The notes: generated by a model from the sequence alone, not told the origin. DNA of 45,922 nt from Euryarchaeota archaeon UBA439 (GCA_002497245.1 DANB01000007.1:1-45922); one strand, 5' to 3'; positions 1 to 8,553 are shown, numbered from the stretch's first letter. Translations and numbers: made by a program.

Positions 1-45
1 TCATCATCATCGTCGTCTTCATCATCGTCTTCATCATCATCGTCT
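1..45. repeat. Trinucleotide low-complexity tract (GAN codons on minus strand)
   Basis: The first bases are imperfect repeats of tca/tcg/tct triplets. On the minus strand they encode the Asp/Glu run of the gene starting at 188. The tract reaches the window edge, so its full length is unknown. Imperfect codon use argues against simple slippage. Confidence 0.6.
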
Positions 46-188
46 GTCCAGTATTCGCTAGAAATATTATAATCGAGAGATTCAGATTGTATATTTATAT
101 AAGGAGAAATACACCAAATCAATATCATCAAAAAGATAGTGAAACTTTGAATTATTGTAGTAATTCGACTATTTAGAAACAATCTCAT
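1..188 (-). CDS. Secreted acidic protein, N-terminal part (runs off window)
   Basis: This reading frame starts at an ATG at 188 and continues past the left edge. The first 62 residues are visible: a short basic start (MRLFLNSR), a hydrophobic signal or anchor segment at about residues 9-30 (IIQSFTIFLMILIWCISPYI), then a linker ending in YWTDDDDEDDDEDDDDD. The acidic run is written in alternating GAT, GAC and GAA codons. The gene begins 9 nt after the stop of the upstream M28-ZIP fusion on the same strand, so the two are probably co-transcribed. Function cannot be recognised from what is visible. An acidic segment right after a signal peptide could be a low-complexity, cation-binding surface region. 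Confidence 0.6.
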   Translation of the reverse strand, partial: MRLFLNSRITTIIQSFTIFLMILIWCISPYINIQSESLDYNISSEYWTDDDDEDDDEDDDDD

Positions 189-197
189 TTATTTCAC

Positions 198-2462
198 CTA
201 CTCTAGTAAAAATAAACTCAGTTGCATGATCGCGGCACCAAAAGTCATTCCTACTATCATATATTGATTCCTATTTTGAGCCATCGCTTGTGGAATCAAT
301 TCTTTGAAACTTACAATTGCCATAATTCCTCCGACAAATGCTAGAGACATACCTACCATTAACGGAGTCAAGAAAGAACCTAAAACCAGAAGAGCAAATA
401 ATGCTCCAATTGGTTCAGTCATTCCAGTAGCAAGTGCAATTAAAGCCGCTTTCCATTTACCTCCTCCTCCTGCTTTGATCGGGGCGGCTACTGCAATTCC
501 TTCGGGAATATTATGTAGGCCAATCGCAATCATCAGAACAACTCCATATTGTGCGGATTCGAGTACTGCAACTCCTATTGCTAACCCTTCTGGGAAGTTA
601 TGGATGCCTAATGCGATAGCTGTGAATATTCCTGAGAGGTATAATTTCCTTTTTTCGCTCACCTCCTCCTCATCTTTCTTAACTAATGAATTTATTAAAA
701 CAATTAAACCAGCACCTAATAAGAATACAGTTGTAATTATTAAAAATCCGAACTCCATTGCCTGACCGAGCCACAAATCAAAAATTGAAATTAGAAGCAT
801 AACTCCGGCAGCCATCCCTAACATAAAAGACATCAATTCTTTAGTTATTTCACTGATAAACATGACAATCAAACCTCCAATTCCTGTAGCAAGTCCAGCC
901 ATAAGAGCTATTGTAAATGGGAAAACCCATGAATCCGATTGTCCTTCCAGACTCTGTATCTCTATGATGGGCCGTTCAGAATTATGCCCGCCTCCTTCTT
1001 TAGCAACCACTTGTAATATAATTTCTGTAGTCAACCCTAACCCCTGTTGATTGACAATATCACTTGTATCCGTTTGCCTATGATACTGTGAATATTCCCA
1101 TCCAAAAAATCCAAGAGTATTTACTCCAATATTATTGAATGAACGATGATCGCTATTTCCACTGTCGACATTATAATTAACTGATGCAGAATATCCATTC
1201 CACCCTTCTGATAGGATTTTATTTTTAATTTGATTAACAGAATTTCCGATTTTTTCATTTGAAGAATCAATACCTAGAGTGCCTAATCCAATAGAAGGAT
1301 CAAGATTTGTTGAATCAATATTGATGTATAAATCGAGTTCACCTACTTCATCTGCATGTGCTTCCAAGTATTCTTGACTTCCTAATAGCCCTAGTTCCTC
1401 TCCTCCCCATGTGGCGAATTTAACTGTAGCTTCCATATCTATCTCACTTAATTGAGATGCGATTTCAATTAACTGAGACACTCCTACTGCATTGTCAACT
1501 GCTCCAGGGCTGATATAAACTGAGTCATGATGAGCCCCAATCATTATCTCTTTGTCACCTGTTCCAAGTAACTCTCCTGTGACTACTTTTACTGTTCGTA
1601 TACCTACATTATTTCCTTCCCAAAAACCATCAAGAGATGCATATAGGGTTGGGTCTTCAGATGCCTGCTCTATAAAATCATGAAATGATGTAGCAACACT
1701 TTCTGAAATATAAATAAATGGAATCAATAAATCAGAATATTGACCATTATAGGCTTCGGGGAACGGCACAGTTTTTCCATTTTCTTGAACTGTTACACTT
1801 CTGAATGGAGGAGTTTCTACCCCCTCAGTATAAATCATTACAACAGCAGCATTTCTATCAATGGAATCTTTGTAAATATCAGCTAAACTTCTTTGATTAT
1901 CGTAATTGATTAATATCGCTAAATCTGTTAAGTCACCAGCAGATGAAAATTCACTAACCGAACCGTTCCCCAAATCGGTTAACATATTATCATGTTTGTG
2001 TGTTGAACCAGAGTAGCCCAAGAAAGTGAACTTTTCTACATGATTTAGTTCACCAGTAGAATCTATTTCAACACGTGCTGTCCCAGCAGTTCCATCGGGT
2101 AGACCTGGGACGTTTTGAGCACCTTGCTCTAATTGTGCATGCATGAGAATCTGATGTTCATCTGGTTCGGCATCGACAAACCATGCGCCTGTAACTTGAT
2201 ATTCTTCAATTTCTATATTCACCAAGCCGATTTCTGAAAATCTATTACTAATATATTCAGTAACTAATATTTCTTCATTTGAACCTGCAACTCTAGGGCC
2301 GAAGGATGAAATTTGCTCTACATCATTCATTATTGAGTCTTCATCAACTGTGAAAGATATTTCCTCCTCATTGAGTAAAAAACTTGCAGAAAAACTTGAG
2401 ACTAGTATTATGGCAGATACAACTCCGACCAACGTCAAACTGTGATCTGCTAGGAATCCCAT
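198..2462 (-). CDS. M28 metallopeptidase fused to a ZIP-family metal transporter
   Basis: This 754-aa protein joins two complete domains. After an N-terminal membrane segment (residues 10-30) comes an extracytoplasmic M28 aminopeptidase with an inserted PA-like region (about 125-290). The di-zinc site is visible: H311 and D313 (GAHHDS), D323 (AVDNAVG), E355 and E356 (WGGEELG), D383 and H461 (YHRQTD). From about residue 510 there are roughly eight membrane helices with the ZIP signatures HNFPEG (621-626) and HNIPEG (650-655). ZIP proteins import Zn or Fe, while M28 enzymes need two zinc ions. Putting both in one chain suggests a peptidase that frees metal-bearing or nutrient peptides beside the importer, or a transporter regulated by its outer domain; this is inference. 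The start is an ATG at 2462, with the next gene 9 nt downstream. Confidence 0.9.
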   Translation of the reverse strand: MGFLADHSLTLVGVVSAIILVSSFSASFLLNEEEISFTVDEDSIMNDVEQISSFGPRVAGSNEEILVTEYISNRFSEIGLVNIEIEEYQVTGAWFVDAEPDEHQILMHAQLEQGAQNVPGLPDGTAGTARVEIDSTGELNHVEKFTFLGYSGSTHKHDNMLTDLGNGSVSEFSSAGDLTDLAILINYDNQRSLADIYKDSIDRNAAVVMIYTEGVETPPFRSVTVQENGKTVPFPEAYNGQYSDLLIPFIYISESVATSFHDFIEQASEDPTLYASLDGFWEGNNVGIRTVKVVTGELLGTGDKEIMIGAHHDSVYISPGAVDNAVGVSQLIEIASQLSEIDMEATVKFATWGGEELGLLGSQEYLEAHADEVGELDLYINIDSTNLDPSIGLGTLGIDSSNEKIGNSVNQIKNKILSEGWNGYSASVNYNVDSGNSDHRSFNNIGVNTLGFFGWEYSQYHRQTDTSDIVNQQGLGLTTEIILQVVAKEGGGHNSERPIIEIQSLEGQSDSWVFPFTIALMAGLATGIGGLIVMFISEITKELMSFMLGMAAGVMLLISIFDLWLGQAMEFGFLIITTVFLLGAGLIVLINSLVKKDEEEVSEKRKLYLSGIFTAIALGIHNFPEGLAIGVAVLESAQYGVVLMIAIGLHNIPEGIAVAAPIKAGGGGKWKAALIALATGMTEPIGALFALLVLGSFLTPLMVGMSLAFVGGIMAIVSFKELIPQAMAQNRNQYMIVGMTFGAAIMQLSLFLLE

Positions 2463-2523
2463 GTCAAGGTGATTATACTATACTTTCTAAAGTTTAGGTG
2501 AGCCTAAATCGTCAATTGCATTA

Positions 2524-2532
2524 GTTTATTTA
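2524..2532 (+). promoter_or_regulatory. TATA-like box of the 32-aa ORF
   Basis: GTTTATTTA is centred about 27 nt before the ATG at 2555, the spacing expected for a leaderless archaeal transcript. Confidence 0.4.
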
Positions 2533-2554
2533 ACTCTCTCCACTCTAATTATTC

Positions 2555-2653
2555 ATGACAACTAAGACAATATCCAGTACGGCAGTCGCCGAGGAGATCG
2601 CTGAGGTTATGAAAGTCATTATATCAAGGAATTTTGATGAGGACTCGGATTAG
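2555..2653 (+). CDS. Candidate 32-aa microprotein
   Basis: A short frame runs from ATG 2555 to TAG 2653. It encodes MTTKTISSTAVAEEIAEV, then a short amphipathic-looking stretch (MKVIISRNF) and an acidic end (DEDSD). The family is not recognised. Support comes from a TATA-like box at 2524-2532 at leaderless spacing, and from an AEEIAEVMKVII stretch that could form one helix. It lies between the divergent M28-ZIP gene and tRNA-Ala. It could be chance or a gene remnant; confidence is limited because so short a frame occurs easily. Confidence 0.35.
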   Translation: MTTKTISSTAVAEEIAEVMKVIISRNFDEDSD

Positions 2654-2668
2654 ATATTCCAAATTAGA

Positions 2669-2745
2669 TGGTGGACGCTGGGGGATTTGAACCCCCGGCC
2701 ACCTGGTTGCAAACCAGGTGCTCTTCCAAGCTGAGCTAAGCGCCC
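2669..2745 (-). tRNA. tRNA-Ala (anticodon UGC), CCA encoded
   Basis: The cloverleaf reads GGGCGCT at the 5' end (2745) paired with AGCGTCC (2679-2673). This gives a G3:U70 wobble pair, the main identity element of alanine tRNA. The anticodon stem CCTGG/CCAGG closes the loop TTTGCAA, so the anticodon is TGC. The T-arm contains GGTTCAAATCC. The discriminator is A, followed by an encoded CCA (2671-2669). Confidence 0.95.
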
Positions 2746-2795
2746 TACGAGTTATCGGAAACGCAAGGGGTTCTTGAGTTCAACCGTTGTAGATT

Positions 2796-3422
2796 CTAAT
2801 CTTCTTTCGATTTTATTAATTCAATCCCTACGAAAAATACACCTAATATGGAAATGAACATTATTAATTCTAGAGCCTTTTCTTTGTTACTTTTTTCATA
2901 TATCTCTTCTGAATCTACGTTTCCTGTTGGTAGATTTTCATTTACCTCGTGAATATCGGGTGCGAAATTAATGTAGAAATTTACTGAACTAGTGGACTCA
3001 ATATTTGTGTTTTGGTCAGTCTCTTTTATTTCATGAATCATTGAGATGTTTCCTGGTAAAAGCCGGTTTGAAGGATCTAATAGTATTAGCGCTTGCTGTT
3101 CACATTCTGGATTTACCTTTTCATTAGTCTCATTAAGTTCACAAGAACTTGAAATCCAACTTGTATTAAAATCATCAATTCCCTCAAATGATCCATCTTG
3201 ATCCGCATCAACTAGAATTCTATGCGTCACATTCTCTCTATCATCTACGTTTCTGAAAAATAGAGTATCAGTTTCAACTAATATTCCTGGATTTACTGAG
3301 GGGGGTTGCAAACCATCTTCAGTAATTAGGATATTATACTCTTTTTGGTCATGAGCATGAGTAATTGATGGTAATAGAAGGATTAAAAATATCGCAATTA
3401 CAACTGCCCGCTGGTATCTCAC
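2796..3422 (-). CDS. Secreted, C-terminally anchored protein with predicted mature N-terminal His
   Basis: This 208-aa protein has a signal peptide (MRYQRAVVIAIFLILLLPSI) ending in THA, so cleavage would leave histidine as residue 1 (HDQKEYNI). A beta-rich domain follows, with F-F-R-N-V and an internal VTHR, two cysteines (in SSCEL and PECEQ) and a later MIHE. A membrane helix (about residues 183-202) and a basic tail end the chain. It shares its layout with the protein at 7267-7818: the pattern AH, then G.xQP, then D.LxF.N. An N-terminal histidine with further histidines is typical of copper sites such as CopC and histidine braces, and the fold may be cupredoxin-like; both are inferences. 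It diverges from the propeller gene at 3477 across 54 nt. Confidence 0.75.
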   Translation of the reverse strand: MRYQRAVVIAIFLILLLPSITHAHDQKEYNILITEDGLQPPSVNPGILVETDTLFFRNVDDRENVTHRILVDADQDGSFEGIDDFNTSWISSSCELNETNEKVNPECEQQALILLDPSNRLLPGNISMIHEIKETDQNTNIESTSSVNFYINFAPDIHEVNENLPTGNVDSEEIYEKSNKEKALELIMFISILGVFFVGIELIKSKED

Positions 3423-3476
3423 AGTCTACCCCATGCACTCCGATGACTTCAACATGACTGGTTGCCTCCGACCTAC

Positions 3477-5219
3477 ATGGATAACCGTAGAGTTGCTTTA
3501 GCAGGTGTTCTAATCTTCTTTTTGTTTACTGCCAGTATTGCTGCTGTTTTTCTTTCAGATGAAGCTTCTGAATCTGTAAATAGTAACTCTTCAATCATGG
3601 ATCCACTTATGCAAGATGAGGGGCATGATCATAGAAATGCTAGTCAGCACATAATGTATACTGACAATATCCAACCTATTTCATTTAATCAATTGACAGC
3701 TCCAGGAAATGCTGAAGTTCAAGTTGCTGAATCTCCTGATGGTGGTACTTATGCTTATATTGCCGGTTGGTCAGAGATGCATATTGTAGATGTTACAAAT
3801 CCAGAGAATACAACTGTGACTGGAGTTTATGTGGACCCAAATACTCAAGTTTTAGATGTGAAATATCTACAATATAATGGTGATGAATATGTTATAGTAC
3901 AAAATCAGCTAGTAGATCCAGGCAATGCTGATCCTAATGTTGGAGAATGGGGTGATCCTGCACAAGTCACAGTTACTCTGATTGATGTTTCAGATAAATA
4001 TAATCCAACTTATGTTGATGCATGGTATGACGCAGATCACCCTAGTGGGCCACATAACTTGTATACTCATATGATTGATAATGAATGGTATATTTTTGTT
4101 GCAAATCCTGATTACGAACAGTGCGACATTGGCCAAGGTGATGCGTGTGGAGGAATTACAATAGCTCATCTTAATTTCGATGGTCCAGGCGATAGCCCTC
4201 GTATTCTGAAGGTTGGTGAAGCCGAAGTTAACTGGCAAAATACTCTTGGCGGATGGATTTACATACATGATATGACAGTTCAAACATGGCCTGGTGAAGA
4301 TCAACAAGATCCTAGGTATGGTAGAACATATATCTATGGAGCATATTGGGAAGCCGGGCTAAGAATTTTTGATGTTAGTGATGTCCCACATCCCCAAAAT
4401 TCACCAATTGAATATGCATTCATAGCCGGTGGTTGTGCTGCTACATTAGGTACCCAGTTGACATGTAATTGGCGAGCACCGGAAGTTGGACAATGGATGG
4501 AGTTCGCAGATCTTGATGAGGACGGACAAATTGATTGTGGTTGTACAGGAAATGAAAATGGTGGAAGAGCCTCATATATTCATTACGCAGAGCCAATGGA
4601 TGAAATGGTCGATGCCTCTCATCTAGGTTATCCTGCTGGTAAAATGCATCTTACATTCCTTGCAACAGAAGTATTGGAGACGACAGTTGGTACCGGTCTG
4701 GGTTATTTGATTGATACAACTGAATATGAAATGTTGAATGGTCAGGTGACATTTAAGCCAAAAATCATCCATAGTTGGGAGATTCCTTTTGCTGAGGCAC
4801 ATCATATTCCTGGTGGAGAGGAATGGTTACTTTTTAGCCCCCACAATTCAGATGCCCAAATTTTCGAAACTAATTCTGCATTAGGCTTACCCGATCAAAG
4901 TCTTGGTGGAAATTGGGACGGCCGAATATATCTATCTAGTTATCATGCAGGATTGTGGATTATTGATATAGAAACTCTGATGTTAGAAGCAAGAAATCCA
5001 GACTTAAACAGGACTGAAGTACATTCTCTGTCTACTATTGGATATCATTTGCCCCACGGTCAAGACGGGATTCCTCTCTCAAGCTCATACTATGACTTTG
5101 GCTGGACTCCATTTATCTGGGCTGCTGAATATCATAATGGTTACACATATCTTTCCTGTATTACGACGGGATTATACATTGTTCAATTAGACATAGATAA
5201 ACCATATCAAGTTGGTTAA
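3477..5219 (+). CDS. Membrane-anchored LVIVD-type beta-propeller with conserved histidines
   Basis: This 580-aa protein starts at ATG 3477; a TTG five codons upstream is less likely. Residues 8-28 form a signal anchor, followed by a His/Asp linker (EGHDHRN). The rest is LVIVD-type propeller, with blade strands such as MHIVDVTNPEN, LRIFDVSDVPH and LWIIDIET. It is a paralogue of the next gene. Histidines shared at equivalent places are H193 (PHN), H264 (HD), H369 (IHYAEP), H443 (HHIPGG), H456 (SPHN) and H490 (YHAG). A cysteine pair lies in a Ca-binding-like loop (DLDEDGQIDCGC). LVIVD repeats are usually of unknown function. The histidine set suggests a metal site in the propeller channel, possibly copper given the Sco genes nearby; this is inference. 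Confidence 0.8.
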   Translation: MDNRRVALAGVLIFFLFTASIAAVFLSDEASESVNSNSSIMDPLMQDEGHDHRNASQHIMYTDNIQPISFNQLTAPGNAEVQVAESPDGGTYAYIAGWSEMHIVDVTNPENTTVTGVYVDPNTQVLDVKYLQYNGDEYVIVQNQLVDPGNADPNVGEWGDPAQVTVTLIDVSDKYNPTYVDAWYDADHPSGPHNLYTHMIDNEWYIFVANPDYEQCDIGQGDACGGITIAHLNFDGPGDSPRILKVGEAEVNWQNTLGGWIYIHDMTVQTWPGEDQQDPRYGRTYIYGAYWEAGLRIFDVSDVPHPQNSPIEYAFIAGGCAATLGTQLTCNWRAPEVGQWMEFADLDEDGQIDCGCTGNENGGRASYIHYAEPMDEMVDASHLGYPAGKMHLTFLATEVLETTVGTGLGYLIDTTEYEMLNGQVTFKPKIIHSWEIPFAEAHHIPGGEEWLLFSPHNSDAQIFETNSALGLPDQSLGGNWDGRIYLSSYHAGLWIIDIETLMLEARNPDLNRTEVHSLSTIGYHLPHGQDGIPLSSSYYDFGWTPFIWAAEYHNGYTYLSCITTGLYIVQLDIDKPYQVG

Positions 5220-5255
5220 TTTCTAACATTCTGACCGCAGCATTCACAAGTAGAA

Positions 5256-5262
5256 GTTTATG
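5256..5262 (+). promoter_or_regulatory. TATA-like box of the propeller lipoprotein operon
   Basis: GTTTATG is centred about 30 nt before the ATG at 5289. It would drive the genes from 5289 through 9678. Confidence 0.35.
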
Positions 5263-5288
5263 TGAAATAATTAGTAAGAGGTTTTGCG

Positions 5289-7247
5289 ATGTCACGGATT
5301 TCTAATTTTCCAATGTTTCTAATGGTTTTTCTAATGTTAATTACCCCATTGTCAGGTTGTATGTCTATGCTTGGTGATGATTCCTCTGAGGACGATACTG
5401 ACATGGAATGGATTGATCCAGTGACAGAAATTGAAGATGAAAACCATTCACATAATGATCTACTAGCCCATAGATTATCTACTGCTAATGCGAAACTAAT
5501 TGACTATCATAACCTTAATTGCGATGGAAACGAAAAACCTCCTGCTGAATTAGATAATGTTGCAGGAAGGCCTTGTTCTGATGAATTTAAGAATATAGGT
5601 CCAACACCTGGCGATAACTCAGAAATAACAATTGAAGGCAATTTTATGGAAGATTGTGAAATATATGCTGACGGAACAGGTGGGTGTTATGCTTATGTTT
5701 CGAGTTACAATCAATTTGAGATTCTTGACATTAGCGACCCTAATAATATCAAAATGCTTTCCACTTACTATGCAGAAATAGCAAGAATGATTGATATCAA
5801 GGTTACTAAAGATAATAATTGGGTTTTAGTTAATCACGAACTAACAAATAGTGAACTTGATCCTATTCCAAATGATGATGATGCTAATAGTGGAGCAAAT
5901 CGAATGGACGTGATTTATGTTGGAGATAAAACTAGTCCGGTGAAGGTTGCAGAATGGAATAATCCTCCGGCAGGATTCCATAATCAAGATTTGGCAATTT
6001 ATTGCGATTGGAACCCTACTTTTGATCCAGTTAATCAGTGGGATGAAGCAGACTGCCATTTGTTCCTTTTCGGAGCAGATCCTTATCCGGAAATGGTCGA
6101 AGGTAGCAGTGGTACATTCTACAAAGGAACTCAAGTGTTCTATGTTCCAAGAGGTTTTGGTTCCTGGGATCCTAATCAAAATGAAGAACAAGAAAATTCT
6201 TCGGATCGTGAAATAGTTCGTTGGGGAGGTTATACACCAGAGCCATACACTACTTGTGGCGGTTCAATATTCAATCATGATAATGTGTACTTTGTCCATC
6301 CTATAACACAGCAGAGATTACTTGCAGTTTCTTATTGGGGTGCTGGTTTGAGATTAGTAGATGTTAGTACCCCCCCTCAAGTTCCAGATCCTTTAGGAAT
6401 TAATTGGCCTCCTGAGGTTGGCCGTTGGATGGGTTGCCCATCTGCTGATGATGGATGGTATGGTCCTGAAGGCGGTGGCCATGCAAATATGGATGCTGAT
6501 GAATGGCTAGACGCTAATCAAGGAAATGATAACATCCATTATGCTGTCCCTAATGATTACTTAATTTGCTCAGGAATTAGTGAGTTTGATCCAGTAGATG
6601 AATGGCCATCCAATTGTGGAACAGGATTTGAAGACCCAGTTTACGGGATAAACTGGAGGCACTATACTTACATTGCTCCCGAATATGGTTCTAATGAGAA
6701 TCATACAGGTTATGTATGGACAATTGACACTACCGACCCTACTGAACCTTTCTTAGTCTCAAAATGGAAGCTTCCTGGAGAGGGAATGAAAGGAAACGGT
6801 TCACATCCTCAGCATTGGATACCTGGAGGATATATTTTCAGCCCACATAATGGCGATACAGGACCATCAGGTCATGTATACTATACTCACTATCACGCAG
6901 GAGCTTGGGTAACTGATCATGGTGATATTTGGGATGAAATAGTATGGGAGAATGGAGTGCCAGAGCCTGATAGGGGATTCCAAGCAATTTCAGAGTTAGC
7001 TGAAACTAAGACAATTGGTTATTATCTTCCTGCGGGTCCTCCTTGGATTGATAATCCCGCCGAAGAAATGGGTTATGACATGGCAGATTGCTGGGCATCC
7101 TGTATGATCCCATTTAATTGGGGATTACAATATGATCCTAGAGGATTTGTATTCGTTTCCGACATGGTTACCGGAGTTTATGTCGTTCAATTTGATGAAG
7201 ACTATGATTCAAGATTTGATTATCCACCACTATGGGATTCTGAATGA
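5289..7247 (+). CDS. LVIVD-type beta-propeller lipoprotein with conserved histidines
   Basis: This 652-aa protein has a lipoprotein signal with lipobox LSGC (Cys24), then an acidic/His linker (NHSHND) and a propeller with blades such as FEILDISDPNN and LRLVDVSTPP. It parallels the 580-aa gene upstream along its length. Shared histidines are H231 (FHN), H330 (NHD), H417 (IHYAVP), H509 (HWIPGG), H520 (SPHN) and H536 (YHAG). Both proteins end in a Y(I/V)VQ strand. Extra cysteines (96, 123, 133, 240, 256, 323, 383) suggest disulfides outside the cell. It heads a tight run with the gene at 7267 and the two Sco genes. Role inferred: a copper-dependent or copper-binding surface protein. Methanethiol oxidase (SBP56) is a known copper propeller, but homology was not shown here. 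Confidence 0.8.
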   Translation: MSRISNFPMFLMVFLMLITPLSGCMSMLGDDSSEDDTDMEWIDPVTEIEDENHSHNDLLAHRLSTANAKLIDYHNLNCDGNEKPPAELDNVAGRPCSDEFKNIGPTPGDNSEITIEGNFMEDCEIYADGTGGCYAYVSSYNQFEILDISDPNNIKMLSTYYAEIARMIDIKVTKDNNWVLVNHELTNSELDPIPNDDDANSGANRMDVIYVGDKTSPVKVAEWNNPPAGFHNQDLAIYCDWNPTFDPVNQWDEADCHLFLFGADPYPEMVEGSSGTFYKGTQVFYVPRGFGSWDPNQNEEQENSSDREIVRWGGYTPEPYTTCGGSIFNHDNVYFVHPITQQRLLAVSYWGAGLRLVDVSTPPQVPDPLGINWPPEVGRWMGCPSADDGWYGPEGGGHANMDADEWLDANQGNDNIHYAVPNDYLICSGISEFDPVDEWPSNCGTGFEDPVYGINWRHYTYIAPEYGSNENHTGYVWTIDTTDPTEPFLVSKWKLPGEGMKGNGSHPQHWIPGGYIFSPHNGDTGPSGHVYYTHYHAGAWVTDHGDIWDEIVWENGVPEPDRGFQAISELAETKTIGYYLPAGPPWIDNPAEEMGYDMADCWASCMIPFNWGLQYDPRGFVFVSDMVTGVYVVQFDEDYDSRFDYPPLWDSE

Positions 7248-7266
7248 ACTGATTTAGGTGAATTTG

Positions 7267-7818
7267 ATGAAAAAGACTTCACTGGTAGTTTTCGTTATCG
7301 TTCTTTTCATCAATCCAGTAGTTGATGCACACGGTGCAAATACTTTCCAATTTATAATGAGAAATGGCTCAATACAACCAGATGACGCCCAAGTTACACA
7401 AAATGATAGTTTAATATTCAACAATGTAGTTATGGATTTAAATCGAACAGTTGAACTAGAAAATCCGAAAAATTCTACTCATAATTGGTCTTGTACTGCT
7501 AAACCATATAATAGCACAGGAATAGATGATGAATGTCAGTTATGGTTAGACCCTCTAAACTGGTCTGCCGGAAATTATCAAGCATTGGTATATTCTAATG
7601 GTTCGCTTTGGCATACCGTTAATTTCACAATAATTCTAGATATTCATAACGAAACAACTCCTAATTTCGTGTTGCCAAGTGGAAATTCAAGAAATGAAGA
7701 TTCGCAAAGTTCTGATACTAATTTACAGTTTCTTTGGATAGGATTAGCTCTTTTCTGCTTGGCAGCAATTAGTCGAACTGTAAAAAAGGGGCGACCTATT
7801 GGAGATGAAGAGGAGTAG
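7267..7818 (+). CDS. Secreted, C-terminally anchored protein with predicted mature N-terminal His (second copy)
   Basis: The start at ATG 7267 is fixed by a Shine-Dalgarno AGGTGA at 7256-7261; a GTG at 7258 lies inside that motif. The 183-aa product has a signal peptide ending VVDA, leaving histidine as the first mature residue (HGANTFQF). A beta-rich domain with two cysteines (NWSCTAK, DDECQLW) and many N-glycosylation-type sequons follows, then a membrane helix (LQFLWIGLALFCLAAI) and a basic tail. It resembles the protein at 2796-3422 but lacks that protein's internal histidines, so the two may differ in metal binding. It lies 19 nt after the propeller gene and 4 nt before the first Sco gene. 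Role inferred: a partner in the copper system. Confidence 0.75.
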   Translation: MKKTSLVVFVIVLFINPVVDAHGANTFQFIMRNGSIQPDDAQVTQNDSLIFNNVVMDLNRTVELENPKNSTHNWSCTAKPYNSTGIDDECQLWLDPLNWSAGNYQALVYSNGSLWHTVNFTIILDIHNETTPNFVLPSGNSRNEDSQSSDTNLQFLWIGLALFCLAAISRTVKKGRPIGDEEE

Positions 7819-7822
7819 TAGT

Positions 7823-8542
7823 ATGTCAAGAAGTCTATTTGCAATTATTATGTCTCTATGTTTCCTTAGTTCTGGTTGTATAGGAAACCAAGAAGTAGAT
7901 ATCTTCTATGGAGAAGATATTACTCCTTCAATGCCTGCTGAAGATTTTACTTTAACAGATGAGGAAGGTAATGAATTTAATTTTTATGATTATGAAGGCG
8001 ATGTAGTTGTAGTTGCATTTCTCTTTACTCGTTGCCCTGATGTGTGTCCAGTAGTTAGTGCAAATTTAGCTTATTTGGCACAACTTTTGGGGGACCTTTA
8101 TCGTACTGAGGTGCAGATTCTTACTGTGACTGTAGATCCTTGGACCGATAATTCATCTGTTCTCAATAATTATTCAAATGCTAGAGGACTAGATTGGCCA
8201 CATCTTACTGGTGAATTGGAAGTAATTGAACCAGTTTGGAGGAACTTTGAGGTAGGTCTAGCAACTTATGATTCGGATTTAGATGGAGACGGAGTTGCAG
8301 ATGGTTTCGATACATGTGCAGATACACCTGCCGGTGAGGAAGTTGACAACGAAGGTTGTAGCGAATCTCAAAAAGAACCTAGTCAGGTACAAACTATGCA
8401 TCATCCACTTAGCTATTGGGTTGATCATACGACCGGTACTATAATTGTTGATAAGGAGATGAATCAGCGAGTTTGGTGGGCCGATACGGCTTGGAATGTA
8501 GAACATGTTCTTGAGGATATTAAGTTATTATTAGATGAGTGA
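7823..8542 (+). CDS. Sco1/SenC-family copper chaperone lipoprotein with a TSP3-like insert
   Basis: The start at ATG 7823 is chosen because AGGAG at 7811-7815 precedes it at good spacing and it gives a lipoprotein signal with lipobox LSSGC. The 239-aa protein has the thioredoxin-like Sco fold, with the copper motif C71-P-D-V-C75 and a downstream histidine (MHHPLSYW). Sco proteins bind copper through CxxxC plus His and load CuA centres or reduce thiols. Between the core and the His strand, residues about 150-185 hold a calcium-binding, thrombospondin type 3-like loop (DSDLDGDGVADGFDTC). It is downstream of the propeller operon genes and 11 nt before a second Sco gene. The insert is unusual for the family. 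Confidence 0.9.
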   Translation: MSRSLFAIIMSLCFLSSGCIGNQEVDIFYGEDITPSMPAEDFTLTDEEGNEFNFYDYEGDVVVVAFLFTRCPDVCPVVSANLAYLAQLLGDLYRTEVQILTVTVDPWTDNSSVLNNYSNARGLDWPHLTGELEVIEPVWRNFEVGLATYDSDLDGDGVADGFDTCADTPAGEEVDNEGCSESQKEPSQVQTMHHPLSYWVDHTTGTIIVDKEMNQRVWWADTAWNVEHVLEDIKLLLDE

Positions 8543-8553
8543 ATGGTGATTTT

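Noticed and set aside
304..1050. Two plus-strand open frames inside the M28-ZIP gene
   Set aside because: They are antisense shadows; the minus-strand frame has clear family motifs across the same bases.
2669..2745. Reading the tRNA anticodon as GCA (Cys)
   Set aside because: Placing the loop strictly between CCTGG and CCAGG gives TTTGCAA and anticodon UGC; the G3:U70 pair also marks alanine.
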